A stretch of 64,000 bases of DNA, from positions 1-64,000 of the forward strand of contig JBJMGV010000068.1 in the NCBI GenBank assembly GCA_045807725.1. The letters are read 5' to 3'. Source of the stretch: DATENM01 sp045807725. Lineage in GTDB: Bacteria > Acidobacteriota > Blastocatellia > UBA7656. Positions 24,202 through 34,025 of this stretch are shown here, in pieces. Each line of letters starts with the position of its first letter. The first letter of the stretch is position 1. Made by a program: the position numbers and the translations under genes. The notes below the pieces were generated by a model that had not been told where the DNA came from, made no database searches, and was given only the letters and a program-made list of their open reading frames with translations.

Positions 24202-26259
24202 ATGAGCGCATCATTCTTAGAACGCAAGCTGCGGATGTATCAGGCGCGCGAGGCGCTGCTGAGCCGCATCGGCTCGGAGACTTTTTCAGTCATCAACCTC
24301 GATCACTTTCTGCAAGCGACCGTCACCGAAGTCGGCAAGATGATGGGCGTTGACCGCTGCGACGTGATGACGCTGACGGCGGAAGGCCGCTTCCGCGTCA
24401 CTCACGAATACCGCGCCGACTCGGCGGGCGATGAGCTGCCTTCAATGCTCGGCCACGAAGCGCGCGTTGACCTTGAGCGGTTGCAGGAGAGCATCGATCT
24501 TTATAACCCGCTCACCATCGCCGATAGCCGCGCGCAGGAACTCCCCCCAGTCGTGCAGAAGCTGGTCGAAGGCTTCGGCAGCAAATCGATCCTGCTCGTC
24601 CCCATCACCTTCAACCTGCAACTGCTCGGACTGATCGGCCTGCACCATTGCCGCGCCGCTTACGAGTGGAACGACGATGAGATCAACTTCATTCGCAACC
24701 TCGCGCAGCAGATCGCCATCGGCTACCGCTACACGCACATCTACAGCGAAAAGGAAAAAGAGGCGCGCATTACAAAGGCGCTGCTCGATATTGCCAACGA
24801 CATCAACACCGGCTCGGACTTTAATGAAGTGATCGAGCGCATCCTCGACCGCGCCCTCGACCTGCTGAACATACAGGCGGCGTGCCTGGCCATTCTCGAT
24901 GCAACCAACAGCGAGATTCATTTCACCAACCTGCGCACGACCGGCGCAGACCCCGGCACGGTGTTGAAGCGCCCGTCGCTGAAGTTTCCCATCCTTGAGC
25001 TGCTGCCGAAGACCGTCGGGCGCGGCCAGATGCTCAAGATACTCAGCCCGGCGCAGCACGAATACGCGCGCTCGTTTCTGAGCGAAGTCTTCTCGGCGGG
25101 CGCGAGCATCGTCGTGCCGATCCTGATCGAAGACAAAATCTTCGGCGCGCTCATCCTGCTCTGGGCCGAGCCGCAACCGTCGTTCGCCAAAGAGGCGTCG
25201 GCGCTCGCCACCGGCATTGCCGACCAGTTGGCCATCGCCATCTCGAAAGCGCGGCTGTCGGCGGAAGTCATACGCTTAAGGCGCGAGCTTGAAAACGCCC
25301 AGCACACCGAGCACAACGGCGGCACGTTCGTCGGCAAGAGCGACAACATCATGCGCTCAATGCAGATGGCCGCTTATGTCGCCGACAGCTACACGACCGT
25401 GCTGTTGCAGGGCGAGTCGGGCACTGGCAAAGAGATGCTGGCCGATCTGATTCAGGCGCGCTCGTCGCGGCGTGATCAATCTTACATTAAGATCAACTGC
25501 GGCGCGATTCCCGAAACGCTGTTGGAGTCGGAACTCTTCGGTCACGAGAAAGGCGCGTTCACCGACGCCCGCGCCCGCCGCATCGGCAAGTTTGAAGAGG
25601 CCAACGGCGGCACGCTCTTTCTCGATGAGGTCGGCGAGATGTCGCCAATGGCTCAAGTCAGCCTGCTGCGCGTGTTGCAGAACGGCGAGTTCACGCGCGT
25701 CGGCGGCAATGACGTGGTCAAGGTAGACGTGCGCGTCATCGCCGCGTCAAACGTAGACCTCGAAGAAGCTGTGCGCGGCGGTCGCTTCCGGCGTGATCTG
25801 TATTACCGACTGGCGGTCTACCCCATCAAGCTGCCGCCGCTCAGGGAGCGCCGCGAAGACATTCCGCTGCTCGCCTTGCACTTTCTCGAATCCTACAAGA
25901 AGCGGTCGAACAAGAACATCACCGGCATCAGCAAAAAAGCGATGGCGTGGCTGCGGCGTTACGACTGGCCGGGCAACGTGCGCGAGCTTGAGAACGCTAT
26001 CGAACGCGCCGTCATCATCGCGCAGGGGCGAATGATCGATATGGACGACCTGCCGGCGGCGGTGCGCGGCGCAGAGGCGAACAAGACGATTGAGATTGAA
26101 GTCGGCGCTTCGATTGATGAAGTCGAAAAGCGCATGATCTTGCAGACGCTGGCCTACACGCGCGGCGACCGCACGCGGGCCGCGCAGATTCTCGGCATCG
26201 GTCGCAAGACGCTCTATCGCAAGTTGCAACAGTACCATCACGCAGAAACAACAGACTAA
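24202..26259 (+). CDS. Sigma-54-dependent activator with two GAF sensor domains
   Basis: A 685-residue transcriptional activator. Two GAF domains occupy about 15-180 and 200-355 (LGLIGLHHCRAAYEWNDDE; IFGALILLWAEPQ). The AAA+ domain follows with Walker A GESGTGKE at 404, the sigma-54 loop as GAFTDA at 451-456 (the more frequent form is GAFTGA), and GGTLFLDEVGEM. The C-terminal Fis-type helix-turn-helix is TRAAQILGIGRKTLYRKL. The ATG at 24202 replaces an earlier TTG. There is no receiver domain, so the signal is probably a small ligand or nucleotide bound by GAF. Targets unknown. Confidence 0.94.
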   Translation: MSASFLERKLRMYQAREALLSRIGSETFSVINLDHFLQATVTEVGKMMGVDRCDVMTLTAEGRFRVTHEYRADSAGDELPSMLGHEARVDLERLQESIDLYNPLTIADSRAQELPPVVQKLVEGFGSKSILLVPITFNLQLLGLIGLHHCRAAYEWNDDEINFIRNLAQQIAIGYRYTHIYSEKEKEARITKALLDIANDINTGSDFNEVIERILDRALDLLNIQAACLAILDATNSEIHFTNLRTTGADPGTVLKRPSLKFPILELLPKTVGRGQMLKILSPAQHEYARSFLSEVFSAGASIVVPILIEDKIFGALILLWAEPQPSFAKEASALATGIADQLAIAISKARLSAEVIRLRRELENAQHTEHNGGTFVGKSDNIMRSMQMAAYVADSYTTVLLQGESGTGKEMLADLIQARSSRRDQSYIKINCGAIPETLLESELFGHEKGAFTDARARRIGKFEEANGGTLFLDEVGEMSPMAQVSLLRVLQNGEFTRVGGNDVVKVDVRVIAASNVDLEEAVRGGRFRRDLYYRLAVYPIKLPPLRERREDIPLLALHFLESYKKRSNKNITGISKKAMAWLRRYDWPGNVRELENAIERAVIIAQGRMIDMDDLPAAVRGAEANKTIEIEVGASIDEVEKRMILQTLAYTRGDRTRAAQILGIGRKTLYRKLQQYHHAETTD

Positions 26260-26283
26260 TTTCACAACCGGAGGTTACCACTT

Positions 26284-27024
26284 ATGAAAAGGCTTCTCAG
26301 TTTCGGCCTGTGCGCCCTTGTATGCTTCGCTACAATCGCTCGCGCGCAGAGCGCCGGCGTTGTCGGCAGTTGGGACATCACCATCGAATCACCGCAGGGC
26401 ACGCGCACATCGCAGCTCGTCATCAGGCAGGACGGCGACAAGCTGACAGGCGTGATGAAATCACCACGCGGCGAGCGCCCGCTCGAAAGCATCACCGTCA
26501 AAGGCAGCGACATCACGATGACGATGACGGTCAACGCGCAGGGGCAGGATTTGGTCATCACGTATAAAGGCAAAGTCGAAAAGGACAAGATGAGCGGCGA
26601 CGCCGACTTCGGCGGCTTTGCCAGCGGCACGTGGTCAGCCGTGCCGCACAAGGAAGGCGCGAGCACTGCTGCGGCTGCTGCGCCTTCAGCGAGCGCAAGC
26701 ACACCGGCCAGCGCCGCTATGGGCGACATCTCCGGCGTGTGGAATTTCACGGTCGAGACGCCCGCGGGCACGGGCACACCGACCTTTACGCTGAAGCAGG
26801 ACGGCGAGAAGATCACCGGAACCTATAAAGGCCAGTTCGGCGAAGCGCCGGTCAATGGCTCCATCAAAGGCGGCGATATAACGCTGATGATTAAGATCTC
26901 GCCGCAGGGCGAAGAGATCACCGTGACCTACACCGGCAAGCTCACCGGCAAAGACACGATGAGCGGCAAAGCTACCTTCGGCAGTCTCGGCGAAGGCGCG
27001 TGGTCGGCGAAGAAAAAATCGTAA
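26284..27024 (+). CDS. Secreted protein with duplicated beta-rich domain
   Basis: A 246-residue exported protein. A signal peptide (LSFGLCALVCFATIARAQS) is followed by two homologous ~100-residue domains (about 20-125 and 140-246), joined by an Ala/Ser-rich linker. Each has the pattern G-x-W-(D/N)-(I/F)-T-(I/V)-E-(S/T)-P-x-G-T, LVIRQDGDKLTG/FTLKQDGEKITG, SITVKGSDITM/GSIKGGDITLM and a final GTWSA/GAWSA. Antiparallel beta strands are expected. Such proteins are common in Acidobacteria; no function is established. It begins 24 bp after the activator stop, with GGAGG upstream. Confidence 0.75.
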   Translation: MKRLLSFGLCALVCFATIARAQSAGVVGSWDITIESPQGTRTSQLVIRQDGDKLTGVMKSPRGERPLESITVKGSDITMTMTVNAQGQDLVITYKGKVEKDKMSGDADFGGFASGTWSAVPHKEGASTAAAAAPSASASTPASAAMGDISGVWNFTVETPAGTGTPTFTLKQDGEKITGTYKGQFGEAPVNGSIKGGDITLMIKISPQGEEITVTYTGKLTGKDTMSGKATFGSLGEGAWSAKKKS

Positions 27025-27060
27025 GCTTAATCGGGCGGTCGCAAACAAAACAGCAACTCG

Positions 27061-27630
27061 CTAGGCGAAGAGTTTTTCAACCGGCAGGTTCAAGTCGGGG
27101 AAGATAGCAGAGGTGATTTGCTGGCCTTTGTGATAAACCACGCCGGAGCCAAAGCCGTTGCCGGTCTGGTTGCGAACTTCGACGGTTTGAGTTTGCTCAT
27201 CAATGAGCCACAACTCGCCGACGCCGAGCGCGCCGTAGGTGTCGGCCTTCGTGTTGCGGTCGTATATCGCCGAGCCGGGCGATATCACTTCAATAACGAG
27301 ATCAGCCGTCGTGCGACGCGCCGGGTCGAGCCTGGCTTCAAGCTCTGCTGAAACATAAAACAGGTCAGGCTCAAGGTAGGTGTGCGGCCCCGTCCATATT
27401 GCGGCTCGCGGCACATAGAGCGTGCCACGATTCCCTGTTCGCTCCAGATAGGCGGCTAGCAAGCGGTTCAAACGGCTAATCAGTTTGTCATGCGTGTAGT
27501 CAGGCGGTGGCGACATATAGAGCACTCCTGCGATGAGTTCAAGCTTCGCGCCATCCGGCGGGTCGGGCAACTGCCAGAATTCTTCGAGCGTGTAGGTCTT
27601 CACTAAAGGCGATGTGTTCACCCAGGCCAT
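27061..27630 (-). CDS. Uma2-family putative restriction endonuclease (DUF820)
   Basis: A 189-residue Uma2/DUF820 protein. TYTLEEFWQLPDPPDGAKLELIAGVLYM is the typical N-terminus, followed by YLEPDLFYVS (candidate catalytic Asp), DLVIEVISPGSAIYDRNTK (candidate Glu and Lys) and GVGELWLIDEQTQTVEV. The ATG at 27630 has a GAGAG Shine-Dalgarno; an upstream in-frame start at 27696 is not supported. It belongs to the same family as the gene at 11766 but is not closely similar. Confidence 0.9.
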   Translation of the reverse strand: MAWVNTSPLVKTYTLEEFWQLPDPPDGAKLELIAGVLYMSPPPDYTHDKLISRLNRLLAAYLERTGNRGTLYVPRAAIWTGPHTYLEPDLFYVSAELEARLDPARRTTADLVIEVISPGSAIYDRNTKADTYGALGVGELWLIDEQTQTVEVRNQTGNGFGSGVVYHKGQQITSAIFPDLNLPVEKLFA

Positions 27631-27679
27631 AACAACTCTCCAGTTTGATACGTTCTGCGGGCCAGTATAGCACGATGAA

Positions 27680-27803
27680 AGACGACGCAGCGACACGGTG
27701 ACGCGACGCGGGGAAAGAATGACGCGGCGACACGAAGAGAAAGAGAAAGAGACGAATTGCCCATCTTTCTCCGTGTCGCCGCGTCGCCGCGTCGCCGCGG
27801 CGT
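27680..27803. repeat. Inverted tandem-repeat hairpin (GACGCGGCGACAC family)
   Basis: The left arm (27680-27748) contains GACGACGCAGCGACACGG, GACGCGACGCGGGG and GACGCGGCGACACG; the right arm (27766-27803) has the complement CCGTGTCGCCGCGTCGCCGC. It lies immediately left of the MITE-like element at 27808. The same family occurs at 49888-49990. Confidence 0.7.
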
Positions 27804-27807
27804 TTTA

Positions 27808-28027
27808 GAGCGTGTCTGAAAAGCCCTGAAGGGGCGCGATTCAATAGCCCAGCCCAACGGGCTGGGTACACAAAGCGACCATTCCGCAAGCCCTGAAAGG
27901 GCGTAATACCCAACCTTATTACGCCCTTTCAGGGCTTGGCAGTTTGCACCACCTCTTTCCCAGGGCGATGCCTTGGGCTATCGAATCGCGCCCCTTCAGG
28001 GCTTTCTTTGGCTTTTCAAACACGCTC
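27808..28027. mobile_element. MITE-like palindromic element, copy A
   Basis: A 220-bp element with terminal inverted repeats GAGCGTGTCTGAAAAGCC (left) and GGCTTTTCAAACACGCTC (right). Internally it has palindromes built on GCCCTGAAGGGGCG, GCCCAGCCCAACGGGCTGGG and GCCCTGAAAGGGCG, so the whole unit can fold on itself. It is flanked by TTA on both sides. The right TTA (28028-28030) is the stop codon TAA of the TPR gene on the minus strand. It encodes no protein, so mobilisation would be by a transposase supplied elsewhere. Confidence 0.8.
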
Positions 28028-31000
28028 TTAATCGCCGTCGTGAGCGGGGCGCAGGTCGTCGCTCGTCAGTCCCAGATCATCCGGCAAGACATTAGAAGCA
28101 AGCGCGGCTGTCGTCGCCACGCCTTTGCCAGCGTCGGCGGCGGCGGGCGCTTGTCTCAGTCCGCTCTCTAACACTTCGGTGACGGCTTCCTGGCGCGATA
28201 ACTTCGGCCCCGACGCAGTCGTCGCCTGTGCGTTGCGGGCGGCGGCTTCATCAACTGCGCGCGGATTACGTTGACGCACGGCGATGGAATACTCCTCGTT
28301 CGCAGCTTCGAGGTTGCCCATCGAATAGAGCACGCGCCCGAGGTCTTGATGCGCTTCCGGGTAGAAGCCGCCGCGCTGCTCAATCGCCGTGCGGTAAGCC
28401 TGCATCGCCGCTTCGTTGTTGCGGCTGCGGACGTGCGTCAGTCCCAGTTGATAGTAGGCTTCGGGATAGACGCCGCCCGACTGCTCAATGGCCATCTGAT
28501 AAGCGTCAATCGCCGCGTCCTTGTCGCCCTGCCGCGATTGCAACTGCCCCATCTGAAAATAGGCTTCGGGAAAGACGCCGCCTTGCTGCTCGATGGCCTG
28601 TCGCAATTCAATCATCGCCTCATTCGTGCGGCCCGCGCGAATCAAGGCGCGGCCCAACTCGTAATGAGCGCGCGGGAAGAGGCCGCCGCGCTGCTCGATG
28701 GCTTTGCGGAATTCGGCAATCGCGTCCTGCCCCTGGCCCATATCATAAAGCACACGGCCCAGGTCAACGTGAGCTTCGGGAAAGCTCGGCGTTGCATTGA
28801 GCGGCGGCGCGGAAATCTTCTGCGTCATTCCTCGTGCGTTGCCATTCTGAGGCGGCGCGGCGCTCAACTCCGCCGTGCCCGTCGGTGAGCCGAGGTCAGC
28901 CGTGCCCGGCGCATCAAGCAGCGCGTTCACCTCGTCGTCGCTCAAGGTGCGCGTGCCGGCGTCGCTCATCGGTCGCGTGCCCTCTTCCTGAGTGAATCCC
29001 TGTGTGCCGATTCCCATCCGCACAGTGCCGCGACTCTGCGTGTTCGCGCCTTCGCGTTGCGCGATGGCGATCTCGAATTCTGAACGCGCCTCGGCCAATG
29101 CGCCCATCTCGTAAAGCGCGCGGCCCAGATTGCGGTGCGCCTCGGCGTCGCTATCATTGCGTAGTTCAAGGGCTCTTCGGAATTCGCGCACGGCAGCATC
29201 AAGCTCGCCGCGCCCGTAAAGGATCAAGCCGAGGTCGTGGTGCGCGTCGGCGCTGGTGTCGCCTTGCGTCATCGCCTGATTGAGCGAAGCGGCGGCGCGC
29301 TCCAACTCGCCGAGCCGCGCCAGCGCGTTGCCGAGATTGCGATGCGCGTCGGGGAAGTTGCCGCGCTGGCTGCTGATGGCCGTCTCGTACGCTTCGACCG
29401 CGTCAGTCAGATCGCCGCGCGCATAGAGCGCGTTGCCGAGATTGTAATGAGCCTCTGCGTAGTTACCATTACGTTGCTCGATGGCGGTGCGGTGCGCGGT
29501 GATGGCTTCGTCAATCTCGCCGAGGTCGTAAAGCGTGACGCCGAGATTGTGCCAGGCGACGGGGAATTTCTCTGCCGCGTCGGTCGTGGCGCGGCGCAGC
29601 GCGACAGCGGCGTCTTCGAGCGCGCCTTTCTCGTAGAGCGCAAGGCCGAGGTCGTGGTGAGCCATCGGGTAGGTTGGCCGCTGCTCGATGGCGGCGCGGT
29701 AAGCGGCGACGGCGCTGTCGAGATCGCCGAGGTCGTAGTAAACGCGACCGAGATCGCGGTGCGCTTCGGCCATTCGCGGATTGGCGTTGATCGCCGCGCG
29801 CAAGGTCGAGGCTGCCATATCAAGGTCGCCCAGTTCATACATCGCGCGACCGAGCCGGTAATGCGCTTCAGGGAATTCGTCGCCGTGCTGCGCGATGACC
29901 TTCTCGCATGTCTCGACCACACCGTTCAGATCGCCGTAATCATAAAGCGAGCGCGCGAGATTCAAATAAGCATCCGGGAAAACCGGCTGCTGTTCGACGG
30001 CGCGGCGCAGCTCGCTGATCGAATCTTCAAGCTCGCCGGTCTGGTAGTAGGCGACGCCGAGCCGATGGTGCGCCCACGGTAGATCGTCCCTCAATTCGAG
30101 AGCGCGGCGCAGCTCGGTGATCGAATCCGCGACCGCGCCTTTCTCAAGCAGCGCCGCGCCTAACGAATAGTGCGCCGCCGGGAACTCTTCGTTCTCGCTG
30201 AGCGCGTTGCGGTAGGCCGTGATGGCTTCGTCAAGCTCGCCTTTGCGCGCGTGGGCGAGGCCGAGGCTGTAGTGCGCTTCAGGGTACGCGCCGCGCCGCC
30301 GCTCGATTGCACCGCGATAGCTTTCGACGGCGCTCTGCACTTCGCCCTTGGCGTTGTAGGCCGTGCCGAGCCAGAAGTAGGCTTCGGCGAAATCCTTCGA
30401 CTGATCGATGGCTTTGCGCTGCGCGCCAATCGATTCATCGAGCATGCCTTTGCTGAAGTAGGCGAGGCCGAGGTCGTGATAGGCTTCAGAGAATTCGCCG
30501 TTGCGTTGATCGATGGCCGTGCGCAGAGACGTGATGGATGCATCAAGATCGCCGGCGCGATAAAGGGCGCGGCCCAGGTTGCGATAGGCGCGCGGGAAGA
30601 CGGGCTGCTGGTTGATGGCTTCGCGGAATTCAGTGATGGCTTCATCGCCCTGCCCGAGATCAGCCAGCGCCAGCCCGAGGTTGTGATGGGCGCGAGCAAA
30701 GTTGCCGCCGCGCTGGTCAATCGCTTCGCGGAACGCAGCGACCGATTCGGTGAGATGGCCGCTCTCATAATAGGCGCTGCCGAGATCGTGATAGGCTTCG
30801 GGGAAATGATCGTTCTGCGCCAGCGCCGTCTTGAAGGATTCGATGGCCAGGTCATAGTGCTGCTCGGTGGCGTAGATGCGGCCCAGCTCATAATGCGCGT
30901 CCGGGTAACTGCCGCTGCGCAACGCGATGGCGGTCTGAAATTCGTCGGCGGCCTCTTGAACCGTGCCCAGGCTGTAGAGCGCAAGACCAAGATCATAATG

Positions 31001-31963
31001 AGCGCGCGGGAACTGCGGGTTCTGCTCTAACGCCTTACGAAAGGCTTCGACCGCTTCCGTGAGGTTGCCTTGCCGGGCGAGCGCCACACCGAGCTTGTGA
31101 TAAGCCCAGGGAAAATGATCGCGCTGACTGATGGCCGTGCGATACGCGCTGACGGCCTCCTGTAGATTGCCTTTGCGCGATTGCGCGCGGCCCAGCGCGT
31201 AATGCGCTTCGGGATAGACGGGCTGCTCTTGAATCGCGGCGCGGCTCTCGGCGATGGATTCGTCGAGCTGGCCGAGGCCAAACAGCGCGCGGCTCAATTC
31301 GAGATGAGCCTGCGGGAACGGCGCGCGGCGTTGTTGAATGGCAGCGCGAAAACTGTCGGCGGAGGTTTCCAGGTCGCCCTTTTCGAGCAGCACGCGGCCC
31401 AGCTCGAACTGCGTGTCGGGATAGCTGCCGTGGCGTTGATCCAGCGCGCGACGCAACGCGGCGGCAGCCGCATCAAGGTCGCCGCTCCGCGCTAACGCGA
31501 CGCCGAGATGATGCCAGGCTTTTGGGAATTCGCCGTTGCGCTGTTCGATGGCGGCGTTGAATGACGTAACGGCTTCGGCCAGCTCGCCGCGTTTCAGAAG
31601 CGACAGGCCGAGGTTGTGATAAGCCCATGGATGATTGCCGCCGCGCTGCTCGATGGCCTTGCGATAAGCGGCGATGGATTCGGCGTACTGGCCGCGCCGC
31701 GCCAGTGTGATGCCGAGACTGTAATAAGCGTCGGGGTTGTCGGGCTGTTGTTCGATGGAGGCGCGGAACGCTCCGATTGCGCCGTCGATATCGCCAAGGT
31801 CGAGCAAGGCGCGAGCAAGCTGATAATGCGCGCGCGGGAAGTTGCCGTCGCGCATCTGTATGGCCATGCGATAACTGTTGATGGCTTCGTCGAGCCAGCC
31901 CTTGTTGTAAAAGACCAGACCTTTATCGAGATACTGTTGAGCCGTGTTAAGAGAGCCGCTCAT
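28028..31963 (-). CDS. Giant tetratricopeptide-repeat (TPR) protein
   Basis: A ~1,311-residue cytoplasmic protein composed almost entirely of about thirty-four-residue TPR units with the consensus A-x-x-x-x-x-G-x-A-x-x-x-x-G. Typical units read FPEAHYDLGxALYxxGDLDEA followed by I-x-x-Y/F-R-x-A-I-E-Q-R. Roughly 30 or more units are present. A non-TPR linker rich in Thr/Ser/Gly lies at about 1000-1065, with NTQSRGTVRMGIGTQGF and a DDEVNALLDAPG stretch. The start ATG at 31963 has an AGGAG. It has no signal peptide. It ends in an Asp/Gly tail, and its stop codon abuts a MITE-like element. It is likely a scaffold; partners are unknown. Confidence 0.88.
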   Translation of the reverse strand: MSGSLNTAQQYLDKGLVFYNKGWLDEAINSYRMAIQMRDGNFPRAHYQLARALLDLGDIDGAIGAFRASIEQQPDNPDAYYSLGITLARRGQYAESIAAYRKAIEQRGGNHPWAYHNLGLSLLKRGELAEAVTSFNAAIEQRNGEFPKAWHHLGVALARSGDLDAAAAALRRALDQRHGSYPDTQFELGRVLLEKGDLETSADSFRAAIQQRRAPFPQAHLELSRALFGLGQLDESIAESRAAIQEQPVYPEAHYALGRAQSRKGNLQEAVSAYRTAISQRDHFPWAYHKLGVALARQGNLTEAVEAFRKALEQNPQFPRAHYDLGLALYSLGTVQEAADEFQTAIALRSGSYPDAHYELGRIYATEQHYDLAIESFKTALAQNDHFPEAYHDLGSAYYESGHLTESVAAFREAIDQRGGNFARAHHNLGLALADLGQGDEAITEFREAINQQPVFPRAYRNLGRALYRAGDLDASITSLRTAIDQRNGEFSEAYHDLGLAYFSKGMLDESIGAQRKAIDQSKDFAEAYFWLGTAYNAKGEVQSAVESYRGAIERRRGAYPEAHYSLGLAHARKGELDEAITAYRNALSENEEFPAAHYSLGAALLEKGAVADSITELRRALELRDDLPWAHHRLGVAYYQTGELEDSISELRRAVEQQPVFPDAYLNLARSLYDYGDLNGVVETCEKVIAQHGDEFPEAHYRLGRAMYELGDLDMAASTLRAAINANPRMAEAHRDLGRVYYDLGDLDSAVAAYRAAIEQRPTYPMAHHDLGLALYEKGALEDAAVALRRATTDAAEKFPVAWHNLGVTLYDLGEIDEAITAHRTAIEQRNGNYAEAHYNLGNALYARGDLTDAVEAYETAISSQRGNFPDAHRNLGNALARLGELERAAASLNQAMTQGDTSADAHHDLGLILYGRGELDAAVREFRRALELRNDSDAEAHRNLGRALYEMGALAEARSEFEIAIAQREGANTQSRGTVRMGIGTQGFTQEEGTRPMSDAGTRTLSDDEVNALLDAPGTADLGSPTGTAELSAAPPQNGNARGMTQKISAPPLNATPSFPEAHVDLGRVLYDMGQGQDAIAEFRKAIEQRGGLFPRAHYELGRALIRAGRTNEAMIELRQAIEQQGGVFPEAYFQMGQLQSRQGDKDAAIDAYQMAIEQSGGVYPEAYYQLGLTHVRSRNNEAAMQAYRTAIEQRGGFYPEAHQDLGRVLYSMGNLEAANEEYSIAVRQRNPRAVDEAAARNAQATTASGPKLSRQEAVTEVLESGLRQAPAAADAGKGVATTAALASNVLPDDLGLTSDDLRPAHDGD

Positions 31964-32188
31964 AGGGGAATTCTCCTGACTAAAACATCCTTCGGGCGCG
32001 GGAAGAAGCGCCGAAATCATCTTCAGATTGTGTGAGGAAACTGCGATGGCAATCCGCAAGCGTCTTGGTGTCGCCCATTGTGCAGGACAATCGCCGCTCT
32101 GTTCGATTGCTCAGGCGGAGTAACTATAGCACGCTGTCGTGGAGCGCAAAAGAGATGGAATCAATTGCTTTAAGAAATAGAAAAGCTC

Positions 32189-32217
32189 GCTGCCGGATTA
32201 CTCCAGAGGCGAGCTTA
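32189..32217 (-). terminator. Rho-independent terminator, minus strand
   Basis: The hairpin AAGCTCGC/GCGAGCTT is followed on the minus strand by TTTTCTATTTCTT. It lies about 25 bp after the nfnB-like stop codon and is its probable terminator. Confidence 0.6.
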
Positions 32218-32241
32218 TCTTGAATACAAATTCGCGGATTA

Positions 32242-33672
32242 CTACTTTCGCCCGCTGCCGCCGTTCATCAGGAACTCGTGAATCGCGCGGGCCGCGCGCT
32301 TGCCGTCGCCCATCGCTAAGATCACGGTCGAGCCGCCGCGCACCACGTCGCCGCCGGCATACACTCCCACACGGCTCGTCAGTTGCCCGTCATCAGTCAG
32401 AATGTTGCCCCACTTGTTGATGTTCAATCCCGGCGTCGTCGATTGCACCAGCGGGTTCGGCCCCTGCCCAATCGCTACGATCACCGTGTCCACGTCGAGC
32501 GTGTATTCCGCGCCCTTCACCGGCACGGGCCGTCGCCTGCCGCTTGCGTCCGGCTCGCCCAGTTCGCAACGCATCACTTCCATTCCGCAGACCCAGCCCG
32601 ACGTGTTGCCGAAGAACTGCGTCGGCGCGGTCAGGAACTTGAACTCGATGCCCTCTTCTTCGGCGTGCTCGACCTCTTCGGCACGCGCCGGCACTTCAGC
32701 GCGCGAGCGGCGATAGACCATATAAACTTTCTCAGGCCCAAGCCGCAGCGCCACACGCGCCGCATCCATCGCCGTGTTGCCCGCGCCCAGCACCGCGACG
32801 CGCTTGCCGACTTTGACCGGCGTGTCGTAGTCGGGGAATTTGTAAGCCTTCATCAGGTTGACACGCGTCAGAAATTCGTTAGCCGAATAGATGCCCGCCA
32901 TATTTTCACCGGGCAGGTTGAGAAAGTAAGGCAGGCCCGCCCCCGTCCCTAGAAAGATCGCATCGTAACTGTCGTCGAACAGCTCGTCCACGGTCTCGGA
33001 CTTGCCGATGACGCAGCTCGGGACGAATTCGACGCCGATGTTTTCGAGCTTGCGAATCTCGGCCTCAAGCACGCTCTTGGGCAAACGAAACTCCGGTATG
33101 CCGTAGACCAGCACGCCGCCGAGTTTATGTAATGCCTCATACACAGTGACTCGATGACCCAGACGCGCAAGGTCGCCCGCCGCCGTCAGCGACGCAGGCC
33201 CCGAGCCGACCAGCGCAATCCGCTTCTTCGTACACGGCGCGATGAACGGCGTTGATGAGCAGCCCGTGTCCAGTTCGTAATCCGAGACGAAGCGTTCGAG
33301 GCGACCGATGCCGACCGACTTGCCTTTGATAGCCAGCACGCACTGTTTCTCGCACTGATCTTCCTGCTGGCAGACGCGCCCGCAGATGGCCGGCAGGCTG
33401 TTCTTCTCGCGGATGATGCCGGCGGCGCGGGCATAGTCGCGCTCAAGTATCGAGTCAATGAATTGCGGGATGTTGATCTCGACCGGGCAGCCGGCAATGC
33501 AGGTCGGCTTCTTGCAAGCGATACAGCGCTGCGCTTCGATGAGCGCCTGTTCTTCGTTGAAGCCGAGGGCGACTTCAGTAAAGTTGCGGCTGCGACTGAG
33601 CGGCTCCTGGCAAGGCATCTCCTGGCGCGGCGCTTTCGGGTTGCGTTTGATGCGTACGGGTTGTGTCGGCAC
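32242..33672 (-). CDS. nfnB: NADPH-dependent FAD oxidoreductase large subunit (NfnB/GltD-like)
   Basis: A 476-residue flavoprotein of the glutamate-synthase small-chain family. The N-terminal [4Fe-4S] region has CIACKKPTCIAGCPV and CGRVCQQEDQCEKQCV. The FAD Rossmann motif is GSGPASLTAAGDLARLG, and the NAD(P) motif is LGAGNTAMDAAR. It is paired with the small subunit upstream at 34026. Together they fit NfnAB, an electron-bifurcating NADH/ferredoxin:NADP oxidoreductase, although GltD-like proteins can serve elsewhere. The likely start is the second GTG (33672), five bases after AAAGGAG; the first GTG (33678) overlaps that site. Confidence 0.85.
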   Translation of the reverse strand: MPTQPVRIKRNPKAPRQEMPCQEPLSRSRNFTEVALGFNEEQALIEAQRCIACKKPTCIAGCPVEINIPQFIDSILERDYARAAGIIREKNSLPAICGRVCQQEDQCEKQCVLAIKGKSVGIGRLERFVSDYELDTGCSSTPFIAPCTKKRIALVGSGPASLTAAGDLARLGHRVTVYEALHKLGGVLVYGIPEFRLPKSVLEAEIRKLENIGVEFVPSCVIGKSETVDELFDDSYDAIFLGTGAGLPYFLNLPGENMAGIYSANEFLTRVNLMKAYKFPDYDTPVKVGKRVAVLGAGNTAMDAARVALRLGPEKVYMVYRRSRAEVPARAEEVEHAEEEGIEFKFLTAPTQFFGNTSGWVCGMEVMRCELGEPDASGRRRPVPVKGAEYTLDVDTVIVAIGQGPNPLVQSTTPGLNINKWGNILTDDGQLTSRVGVYAGGDVVRGGSTVILAMGDGKRAARAIHEFLMNGGSGRK

Positions 33673-33689
33673 AATCACTCCTTTAAACA

Positions 33690-34020
33690 GTAGGCAGGAA
33701 GCAGGAGGCAGGAAGCAGGAGGCAGGAGGCAGGAAGCAGTTGTTAGTCCCGTAGGGACGCGATGTTTATAGTTCACGATGCAATAGATGAAGCAAGCTCC
33801 GTCAGGAGCGCGATGTTGACATTGCGCCCCTACGGGGCTTCGTCCTTTCTATCAGCCATATCTATAAACATTGCGCCCCTACGGGGCTTCGTCACATCCT
33901 TCAGCCTTAACTATAAACAGGTCGTCCCTACGGGGCTTAGTCACATCCTTTAGCCATATCTATAAACATCGCGTCCCTACGGGACTGCCTCCTGCCTCCT
34001 GCTTCCTGCCTCCTGCCTAC
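33690..34020. repeat. Nested repeat cluster: GCAGGAR heptamers around 49-bp palindromic units
   Basis: The outer arms are GCAGGAG/GCAGGAA heptamers (33690-33740) and their complement (33985-34020). Inside, four units with the CCCTACGGG core end at 33837, 33886, 33935 and 33984, exactly 49 bp apart, with TATAAACAT between. Two opposite-facing units (GTAGGGACGCGATG at about 33752; GCTCCGTCAGGAGCGCGATG at about 33796) sit on the left. The cluster separates nfnB from nfnA, which normally form one operon. Confidence 0.8.
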
Positions 34021-34025
34021 TCTTT

